A stretch of DNA of 40,297 nt, from contig CBDDYR010000006.1 in the NCBI GenBank assembly GCA_965235635.1, forward strand, positions 1-40,297, written 5' to 3'. The translations under genes were made by a program, and so were the position numbers. The stretch comes from Fontibacterium meridianamericanum. GTDB taxonomy: Bacteria > Pseudomonadota > Alphaproteobacteria > Pelagibacterales > Pelagibacteraceae. Shown one piece after another: positions 33,050 to 40,297 of the stretch; positions within the stretch are counted from its first letter, which is position 1; each line of letters begins with the position of its first letter. The notes under the pieces were generated by a model that was not told the DNA's origin, searched no databases, and worked only from the letters and a program-made list of their open reading frames with translations.

Positions 33050-33517
33050 CTAATTTAATGAAACTTTAGATTTGAATAAAATATTTTGAATTATAGAGTC
33101 TAATAAAAGTTTTTTTTCATTATTTTTTACTAAGAACGTTATTTGATAAATTGTCAGTGACAGAGACTCTTTTGTCTTTAGTTATAGCATCTTGGTATAT
33201 GATAACTCCATTTTTATCTTGGAATTGATAGCTTACTGTTAATTTAATGATTTCTTCTGTAGATATTCCTCTTGAGTCGACAAGAGAACTTTCTGCTGTA
33301 TCATAAATTTGAGCTTTAAATATATAAGCATTTAAATTTTTTTCATCTTTTTTAAAATTTAATTTTTGTTCTAAATTAAAAGCTAAGATCTTTATCACCA
33401 ATAATTTCTGATTTAGAAATAATTATTTGTTTAGAGCTTCCTGTATATATAGGTGAAAAACCACAATGAGTTAAAGCAAATAATATTATGAATAGTTAGA
33501 AAAAGTTTATTTATCAT
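33050..33517 (-). CDS. lptE: LPS-assembly lipoprotein LptE, with about three single-base insertions
   Basis: Read across frames, the ATG at 33517 (overlapping the leuS stop) gives a lipoprotein signal with THCGFSPIY, then QIIISKSEIIGDKD, the middle frame FNLEQKLNFKKDEKNLNAY to VTDNLSNNVLSKK, and finally NNEKKLLLDSIIQNILFKSK ending at TAG 33052-33050. The frame arithmetic fits two extra bases before 33401 and one after. LptE plugs LptD in the outer membrane for LPS insertion. The leuS-lptE-holA order is typical of alphaproteobacteria. Confidence 0.78.
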
Positions 33518-36040
33518 TAGTGACAATATTAAGTAATTTATTTTTTATAAAAATTTTTTTTATTATATTTTTATTTTCTAATATAACTTTAATATTTTTA
33601 ATTGCTAAGGATTTACTAAAAATATTATCTTCATTTTCATTGTTAATAGCGTTGATAATTGCTCTTTTTTTACCGTTTATTTGAATTACAATATCAAAAT
33701 GATCTTTTTTTATAAGAGTATTTTCAATTTTAGGCCATTCTTGTGAACTTAGATTATTTTCTTTTGTAATTTTTTCCCAGCATTCATTTGCAATGTAAGG
33801 AATAAAAGCAGATATAATAATTAAATATTTTTTATAAGCATTAATAATATCTTCTTCATTTAAATTCTTTTTATCAATTTCTTCATTAAGATTATTTAAA
33901 AAAATATAAAGTTTAGCAACCGCAACATTAATATGAAATTTTTCTATACATTCAGTAATTTCTTTTATTAAGATATTTGTTTTAATTAAAAAATTATTAT
34001 TAGTTTCTTCTTTTTCTTTTTTATAAATTTTTATTTTTTCACAAACTCGCCAAATTTTTTGTATATATTTAAATGCACCTTGGATACCACTATCACTCCA
34101 TTGAATATCTCGATCTGGAGGACTATCGGATAATATAAACCATCTTACAGCATCTGCTCCATAAATTTTAATAATATCATCGGGATCAATAATATTTTTT
34201 TTAGATTTAGACATAGCCTGACTATCCCCTTTTAAAACTTTTTCTTTATTATCTAAAAAATAGGATCCATTTTTTTCAATAACTTCTTTTGGAAAAACCC
34301 ATTTTCCTTTTTCTGTTTTAAAGGTTGGATGACATACCATTCCTTGAGTAAAAAGATTTTTAAAAGGTTCAGAAATTTTTAATTTAAATTCATCTTGTAG
34401 TGCTAAAGTAAAAAATCTTGAATATAGAAGATGAAGTATGGCATGCTCAACTCCACCAATATACTGATCTACTGGCATCCAATAATTAGCTTCATCTATA
34501 TTAAAAGGTCTCTCGTTTTCTTTTGGTGAGCAGAAACGAAGAAAATACCAAGAAGAATCTACAAAAGTATCAAGAGTATCCGTTTCACGAATAGCTTTCA
34601 TTCCAGTTTCTGGACATTTTGTATATTTCCATGTGGGGTGATTTTCTAATGGATTTCCTGGTTTGCTAAAATCTATATCTTTAGGAAGTTCTATGGGTAG
34701 ATCTTTTTCAGGAACTAAAATAACTTTGCCATCTTCTCTATAGATAATTGGAATTGGACATCCCCAATATCTTTGTCTTGATATTCCCCAATCTTTAAGA
34801 CGATAAATTGTTTTAGAATTTCCAATTTTTTTTTCTTCTATTTTTTTAATAATATTTTTTTTTGCATCTTCAACTTTTAAATCATTGAGAAAATCTGAAT
34901 TAATAATATAACCATCTTCTATGAATGCTTCGTTATTAATTTTTATAGATTTAGATTTATTTGGGCTTACAACAGGAATTATTTCTAAATTATATTTTTT
35001 AGCAAATTCTAAATCTCTTTGATCATGAGCTGGACAACCAAATATAGCTCCAGTTCCATAATCCATAAGTATAAAATTAGCTACATAAATTGGTATTTTT
35101 TTATTTAAAAAAGGGTGTGAAACGGAGAATGGTGTTTTAAAACCTAATTTTTCATTTTTAGATAAAGATGATTCTGTTCCAATATTTTTTAAAGCAAGTT
35201 CTTTAAAATCTTGAAAATTTTTTTCATTTTTAAAATATTCAGTAAAGGGATGATCTGGAGCAATAGCAATAAATGAAGCTCCAAATATTGTATCAGGTCG
35301 TGTTGTAAAAATTTTAATTTTAGTATTTTTAAAATCAGAAATAAAATCAATTTCACAACCTATAGATTTGCCAATCCAGTTTTTTTGCATTAACTTTACT
35401 TTTTCTGGCCAACCTTTTAAGTTATCAAGAGATTTTAATAATTGATCAGAATATTTTGTAATATTTAAAAACCATTGATTTAATTCTTTTTTTTCAATAA
35501 TTGCTCCAGATCTCCAACCTTTGCCATCAATTACCTGTTCATTTGCAAGAACTGTATTATCGATAGGATCCCAATTTACATAACTTTTTTTTTTATAAGC
35601 AATTCCTTTTTTAAAAAGAAGAGAAAATAAAATTTGTTGATGTTTGTAATATGAAGCATCACAAGTAGAAATTTCTTTATCCCAATCAATTGATAAGCCC
35701 AAGCGTTTTAATTGTATTTTCATTGTAGAAATATTTTTTAATGTCCAATCTTTAGGATGTAGATTATTTTGTATAGCCGCATTTTCAGCAGGCAAACCAA
35801 AAGCATCCCAGCCCATAGGATGTAAAACATTATAACCATTTAATCTTTTAAAATTAGCTATAACATCACCTAAGAGTATAATTTCTAACATGACCCATAT
35901 GAATATTTCCTGATGGATAAGGAAACATTTCTAAACAATAAAATTTTTTATTTATATTTTTTTTAGTTTTAAAAATTTTATTTTTTTCAAAAAAATTTAT
36001 GCCACTTTTCTTCAATAGGAAGAGGATTATAATTTTCCAT
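33507..36040 (-). CDS. leuS: Leucyl-tRNA synthetase, with two single-base insertions near the 5' end
   Basis: LeuS charges tRNA-Leu. The open body starts at 35891, but the true start is ATG 36040 (MENYNPLPIEEKWHKFF). An extra T in a run of seven (minus strand, about 35990) and an extra base at about 35871 break the frame between them; they separate FYCLEMFPYPSGNIHMGHVR (class I HIGH motif as HMGH) from GDVIANFKRLNGYNVLHPMG. The body contains the editing domain, DTFVDSSWYFLRF and the KMSKS equivalent AMSKSKKN. Restored length is 843 residues, normal for bacterial LeuS. Confidence 0.95.
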
Positions 36041-36609
36041 TATTAAAATTTATAATAATTATTTTTTTATCTTTTTTAGCTTCTTCAATTTTTAATATAT
36101 CTTGCTGTTGTAATAATAGTATTCTTTAATTTCATCTGTAAATTTATTATCTAATTTTTGAGTTATAGCATTTATCTATATTCATCACAAATTTTTTTAT
36201 GACCAGTTACTTTAATAGAATCAGATCTTAATTCATTACTTAAAAATCTTACTGATACTTTTATTTGTTCATTTGATTATCTATTATCTGAATACCAATC
36301 ATAAATTATTATTCCACCAGAATAATCAGCATTTAGCTAAGAGGTAAGAAAATCTAAATTTTTAAGAGTTGCTCTCCATAAAACATTAGAAGTTGAAAAT
36401 TCAAAATTTGTTCCAGAATTATTTTTTACCAATTTCACCAAATAGACCCCCTTGTTTATCAACAAATTCTCTTGATTTTTTTCTAGTATCAGGTCTCAAT
36501 TAAAATTTTTTCTCCTGTTACAGGATCAACTTTTGCGCAATTATTAAATAAAATTATTAAAGATAATGAAAATAAGCAAATTATTTGATAAATTTTTCTT
36601 TAAATTCAT
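36027..36609 (-). CDS. DUF3576 lipoprotein, multiply frameshifted
   Basis: Translation in changing frames gives a lipoprotein signal (SLSLIILFNNCAKVDP, Cys after a lipobox-like LFNN), PDTRKKSREFVDKQGGLFGE, FEFSTSNVLWRATLKNLDFL, LNADYSGGIIIYDWYS, QIKVSVRFLSNELRSDSIKV and QQQDILKIEEAKKDKK. This is the DUF3576 family, which sits directly upstream of leuS in alphaproteobacteria. At least five frame changes are needed. Family function is unknown; an envelope role is likely. Its stop overlaps the leuS start. Confidence 0.75.
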
Positions 36610-36809
36610 AAATTATTAATTAACTTATGAAAAATCATTATATTATTAGTAATAATATACTGTTGTAAAAATAACACAATTTATAAATAATTATATTTAA
36701 AATTAGGTATAAATTTATAACAAAAATATTATAAAAATTAATATAATTAAACTGTTAATTATAATTTAATCAATTAACAAATTACTAATAACAATAAAAA
36801 GGAAAAGTA
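36610..36809 (+). promoter_or_regulatory. Porin upstream region with strong ribosome binding site
   Basis: A 200-bp, very AT-rich region between divergent DUF3576 and the porin gene. It ends with AAGGAAAAG (about 36799-36807) close before the ATG at 36810, one of the clearest Shine-Dalgarno-like sequences in the window, fitting a highly expressed gene. I see no unambiguous -35/-10 pair because nearly everything is A or T. Confidence 0.45.
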
Positions 36810-37920
36810 ATGAAAAAACTAATGTTAACAACAGCTATAGCTGTCAGTTATTACAACTGCAGCAATAGCTCAAACTACAATCACTGGAGAGTTAAGACTC
36901 AGTTATACTGATGTTAAATGCTGAAAAGGATTTAGCTGCAACATCTGGAACATCTAACTGCTAGAACTATGGTTTTGGTGCTGAACAGCAAATTAACATT
37001 CAAACTAAAGGTAAAGTTAAATGTTGGTGGACTTGATTATGCTGCTGGTTTTGCAATCGAAAATGATGGCGATCAAGCTACAACTTTGTTCAATGAAAAT
37101 GTTTACTTTGACCTTACATACCCAGGTACAGGTACAACAATTTCATTTAGCAGAGATCATATTCAAAGATCTGACTACAGATAGATCTGCTGCAATATTT
37201 AGTTGGATTTTCTCCAAATGATTTGTCACAAGCTAGTAGTGTACTAACAAACCAAACGTACTCGTTTCCAACAAAATATAGGAGCTGCACCAGGCCAAAT
37301 TATGGGTGCTGCATTACTTCAAAAAACTCCAGTTGGAACATTTTCTTATAACTATGTTCCAAATAACATGCAGTACAGTGCTCCAGCACAACTGGTGATA
37401 CTGCAGGACTGGTAGCTCAGAAGCCGTAAATGCTAACACTACAGCTGCTTATGAATATGGTTTCGTTAGGTGATCTTGGAGTTAAAGGTCTTAAAGCTCA
37501 CTACTTTAAAAATAAAGATGATAGACTTCACAACTTCAACTAACACTGTTAAAGCTGAAGCTAAAAACTGGGGTGCGAAATATAACTTTGGCCAAATAAC
37601 AGTAGGTTATGCTAATAAAAAATATAAGATGCAACTTGCTACACACAGCTAACTTGATTGAATATAGCTGAAAAAGCATTATGGTGTTGCTTATGCAGTT
37701 GATAAAGACTTAACAGTTGGTTTGTTATATGCAAAAGCTGATCAAAGCGGATAGTACACATGCTCTGCAAACTGACTCAAAAAGTTAAAGCTATTCAACT
37801 TGGTTATAGCTTTAGGACCAGTTGATCTTATCAGTTGGTTATGCTAAAAATACTGACGTTTTAGGTGTTGATGGCGCTGATAGCGATGTATTTATGATGA
37901 GACTTATCGGAAAATTCTAA
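36810..37920 (+). CDS. Outer-membrane porin of SAR11 type, broken by about a dozen frameshifts
   Basis: Starts MKKLMLTTAIA, a signal peptide that continues after an extra base as VITTAAIAQTTITGELRLSY. Recoverable pieces include GGLDYAAGFAIENDGDQATT, TISFSRDHIQRSD, GAAPGQIMGAALLQKTPVGT, KNWGAKYNFGQITVGYANKK, YGVAYAVDKDLTVGLLYAKA and the C-terminal DVFMMRLIGKF, ending with an aromatic residue as outer-membrane barrels do. These match Gram-negative trimeric porins with alternating beta strands. It would be about 360 residues. Strong RBS and terminator indicate high expression. The frameshifts are probably sequence errors, given the intact composition. Confidence 0.8.
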
Positions 37921-37954
37921 GAATAAAACTTAGTTTTTCAAGTTAAAGTCATCT

Positions 37955-37990
37955 AAAAACCCACCTACTTAATTGTAGGTGGGTTTTTTT
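37955..37990 (+). terminator. Strong terminator after the porin gene
   Basis: AAACCCACCTAC (37957-37968) pairs perfectly with GTAGGTGGGTTT (37975-37986) around a TTAATT loop, and the stem can be extended by flanking A-T pairs. A T run follows. It is symmetrical enough to serve the convergent thiE-like gene too. Confidence 0.93.
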
Positions 37991-37997
37991 ATGCAGT

Positions 37998-38464
37998 TTA
38001 TTGTAGTTTATCATTTATCATAGACAAAAAAGAAATTGCTTTAGCTTTTAGTCAATTTGATCATTTTTAAATTATCTAATTTAATCCCTCCCAAAGCGCA
38101 AATATTACAATTCCAGTTTAATGTAATTAAATTAAACTTAATAATACGAAGAATTTTATTAATTGAATATTTTCTATTAAAAAAAATAGGAGATAACATT
38201 ATAGTTTCGCAATTTTGTTTTTTTTTTAAATAATATTCAAATTGTGAGTGAGCAGAGCCGATAATTTTAAGTCTTGATATATTAATAAGATTTGTGCTTA
38301 AAACTTTATTTTTGCTTGATAAAAAAACTCCGGATGCATGATTTTTAATTGCAGATCTTATATTATCGAATAATATAGAATGATAATTGATAAGTCTTTT
38401 AACATTGTGATCGGTTAAATTTATTTTATAATTTGCTAATATTAATATGTTTATTTTTTGACAT
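37998..38464 (-). CDS. Thiamine-phosphate synthase-like protein (ThiE/TenI family), two frameshifts
   Basis: From ATG 38464, one extra base near the start leads into a continuous frame: NILILANYKINLTDHNVKRL, SGVFLSSKNK, LKIIGSAHSQFEYYLKKK, ETIMLSPIFFNRKYS and ICALGGIKLDNLKMIKLTK. A second extra base near the end restores KAISFLSMINDKLQ and the stop at 38000-37998. The GSAHS, LSPIF and ALGGI motifs are typical of the ThiE/TenI barrel phosphate-binding strands. The protein is short (about 154 residues) against about 200 for full ThiE, so it may be a divergent or truncated member. Confidence 0.65.
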
Positions 38465-39197
38465 TTAGTCTAGTATAATTCTTAATAAATATATCATAGA
38501 TCAAAAAATATTAGTAATCTAATTTATTATTCAACTGTATAATAAATTGGCAATTTAAAAACGAAAAACTTATTAAGGTAAGAACTATAAGTACAAACAT
38601 TGTAGTTTAAACTCATAATCAAAGTCAACATGAATTTTAAATATTGTAAACGTGGACATGCATCTCACATAATTTTGGAGCCAAAAAGAATTCAATTGAA
38701 GGCTGTAAAAGCTAAAGCTTCCATTTTAAGAATTGATCTAATAAAATTATAGATGCCTTTCTTAATTACAATCATATAACTTGCCTATTTAATTATTGTA
38801 AAAAAATTTTCATGATCATGAAAAATCTAGCTAACTACCCGAATTGAAATTCAACAGTAAAAATTGGATATTTTATTCAGACTCTAAATAATCGGTCCTG
38901 GGGGACCAACAGTTCATTGTTTGATATTTTAGGAGTGTTTCCATATATCCCTTAGGAACTTGTTTACAGTGAATATCTTAATATTATTACTGTTTAAGTA
39001 GTGCTCTTTTTCCAATTAATTTAGGTCATTCCTATTGTTTTGAAACAAATTAAATCACCATTAACGCGATTCGCAGCGTTGCCGCGCCGAATTGCTTTTT
39101 TCTTGGCATTGTAGAAAATAGCGCTTACCTTATACTGAGGTAATTAAATCAATAAATATATAGTCTGTTGTCTGCATTGCTTTACATAGAATAATTT
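38465..39197. other. Stretch without a recognisable gene
   Basis: I find no frame on either strand that reads as a known protein. A small + frame (38631-38747, MNFKYCKRGHASHIILEPKR...) matches nothing. A GC-richer patch with GCGATTCGCAGCGTTGCC (about 39065-39082) and a small hairpin GGTCC-TGGG-GGACC (38896-38909) stand out in the AT-rich background. Residues such as SAIF...AKKKAI on the minus strand near 39110 may be a degenerate YkuD end. An error-filled gene, a structured RNA or another junction all remain possible. Confidence 0.4.
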
Positions 39198-39481
39198 CAT
39201 GATCTTAGTTGACTAGGCAGTTTTATTTTTTTGTTATAAAAACGACTACTAGGATCAATGCGCACCATCCCATATTTTTTTTAATCTTTAATTTTTTTAA
39301 TTAAAGTTTTAATTTTTTTAATCCTATCATCCCTGTAATATATTTTGGTTATCTTATATGTTCCTTTAGGAGTTATGTTATCACCTTCTAATCTTTTTTG
39401 CTTAATTCCTGCTTTTCCTAAAGCACAACGAAACTTAAGGTTTTTGTATTTTAAAAAACCAGATTTTTTTACAATAATCAT
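39198..39481 (-). pseudogene. L,D-transpeptidase-like (YkuD-type) gene, frameshifted
   Basis: From ATG 39481 the frame encodes MIIVKKSGFLKYKNLKFRCA, then GKAGIKQKRLEGDNITPKGTY and YYRDDRIKK, the N-terminal signature of small YkuD-like proteins of alphaproteobacteria. After a stop at 39281 further matching pieces appear in other frames (NMGWC, then IDPSSRFYNKKIKLPSQLRS). The family cross-links peptidoglycan with a His and Cys in an HG..SHGC-like motif; I cannot find that motif downstream. It is divergent from the regulator gene with 24 bp between start codons. Confidence 0.6.
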
Positions 39482-39505
39482 ATTAAGTGTATTATATATT
39501 TATTT

Positions 39506-40139
39506 ATGAATAATATTCACCTTCATATTATCGGATCAAAATCTTTTGCTATTCTATTAAATGAATTAGATTTTAATTATACAATAATTTCTGATACGAA
39601 TTTTAAATATAATAATAAAAATTTATTAATAAGAATTATTTTTATTGAAAGATTAAAATTAATTAGAAATTAAAAAATATTTTAGCGAAAATCTTCCAAC
39701 TATTTTTTTATTAAATAATAGAGATTTTTTATTAAAAAATAAGTTAAGTCTATTAGAATTTCATGTATCACTTTTTCTTCCAATAGAAATTTTATCTTTT
39801 AGAGAGATATTAAATATTTTAGTCACTAAATATAATTTTTTTAAAAAATCTAAAATTATTATTAATGATTATGAAATAGACTCAAATCAAAGAATTATTA
39901 TTAAAAATGGTATTAAAACTAAACTTACAGAAAAAGAATTAGATTTAATTTTAGCATTAAATCAAAATCAAGGTTTGGAGAAATCTTTTTTGATAAAAAA
40001 TGTATGGAAACGTAGCTCAGACTTAGAAAGTCACGCCTTTGAGACTCATTTACATAGACTAAGAAAAAAAATAAATAAGTTTTTTAAAGATAAAGAATTT
40101 ATTATTGAAAAAAATTCTTTATATTATTTATCTAAATAG
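39506..40139 (+). CDS. OmpR-type winged-helix regulator, one frameshift
   Basis: ATG 39506 begins MNNIHLHIIGSKSFAILLNE and runs to a stop at 39672. One extra base near 39660 shifts it; the next frame continues LEIKKYFSENLPTIFLLNNR to the TAG at 40137. Restored length is 210 residues. The C-terminal part, KTKLTEKELDLILALNQNQG, FLIKNVWKRSSDLESHAFET and HLHRLRKKINKFF, is a Trans_reg_C winged helix. The receiver-like N-terminal part lacks an obvious phospho-acceptor Asp motif. It is probably a transcription factor of envelope or stress genes; the target is unknown. Confidence 0.7.
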
Positions 40140-40146
40140 TCTCCGA

Positions 40147-40297
40147 CTAATTTAATCTTGCACCAATTTTTTGAATAATTTTTGACGCAGTAATTGATGC
40201 TGTTGTTAAGCATTTTTTAATTTCAGATTTATCTAAATATTCTTTAAAAAATCCAGCAGCGAATAAATCACCAGCTCCTGTTAAATCAATCACTTTA
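40147..40297 (-). CDS. PfkB-family carbohydrate/nucleoside kinase, 3' end
   Basis: Only the last 49 codons lie in the window. Seen: VIDLTGAGDLFAAGFFKEYL, the C-terminal PfkB signature with the catalytic Asp in GAGD, followed by the closing helix and TAG at 40149-40147. Sugar or adenosine kinase is likely; the substrate cannot be told from this part. Convergent with the regulator gene, 7 bp apart. Confidence 0.85.
   Translation of the reverse strand, partial: KVIDLTGAGDLFAAGFFKEYLDKSEIKKCLTTASITASKIIQKIGARLN

Noticed and set aside
1..40297. tRNA, rRNA genes, CRISPR arrays and insertion sequences
   Set aside because: No cloverleaf with a T-loop consensus, no spaced direct repeats and no transposase-like frame were found on reading both strands.

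Overview
The window joins two unrelated genomes. Positions 1 to about 10,645 are a small phage-like genome, with every gene on the + strand. From about 10,650 to 40,297 lies a very AT-rich alphaproteobacterial chromosome segment of Pelagibacterales (SAR11) type or a close AT-rich marine relative. The join falls inside two genes: the phage endolysin loses its 3' end and the chromosomal hemJ loses everything after about residue 36. Nothing at the join looks like an attachment site. The phage half uses Bacteroidetes-type promoter boxes (TAnnTTTG) and lacks Shine-Dalgarno sequences, so its host is probably a Bacteroidetes and the join is more likely an assembly or cloning chimera than an integrated prophage.

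Phage half. A terminator and promoter lead into an early block (146-1728) of small unknown proteins and one RecA/AAA-like ATPase. The block ends at a terminator. A lone small gene and a second terminator follow, then an intergenic region (1992-2275) holding a nested palindrome, an inverted copy of a recurrent 19-bp element and a second promoter. From there a late block (2276-10,650) encodes a LEA14-like membrane protein, a transglutaminase-fold protein with a Lys/Ala-rich region and membrane tail, small basic and membrane proteins, a probable major capsid protein with its own terminator, two tandem paralogues that may share its fold, a fibre-like protein and a compact lysis set (small coiled-coil membrane protein, holin, glucosaminidase-type endolysin). 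No terminase, portal or tail gene is visible. This suggests a tailless icosahedral phage, possibly with an internal membrane. The closest known comparators would be small Bacteroidetes phages such as FLiP (Finnlakeviridae) and Cellulophaga phi48:2 (Obscuriviridae), but I cannot confirm a relationship.

Chromosome half. The order hemJ-hemH-hemE (minus), an AT-rich gap, then ppsR-maf-aroE-coaE-dnaQ (plus) is the arrangement around the replication origin in Caulobacter and Rickettsia, so 12,779-13,055 is the probable oriC. After secB, a Tim44-like gene and smr comes a tight histidine operon (hisB-hisH-hisA-hisF-hisE) running into HIT and acetyltransferase genes. Then come lolA-ftsK (minus), a ubiH-like gene, ogt, and the classic origin-proximal mnmE-mnmG-rsmG-parA-parB cluster. 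rsmG contains a perfect parS site. On the minus strand follow DUF3576-leuS-lptE-holA as one overlapping operon.

The right end holds a porin gene with a strong terminator, a ThiE-like gene, a YkuD-like gene, a winged-helix regulator and the 3' end of a PfkB-family kinase. Many genes in this half are broken by frameshifts: aroE, ftsK, holA, lptE, leuS, DUF3576, the porin, thiE-like, ykuD and the regulator. In every case where I could check the arithmetic, the net shift equals single-base insertions. Their density rises sharply right of about 35.87 kb. This points to insertion-type sequence errors toward the contig end rather than gene decay.
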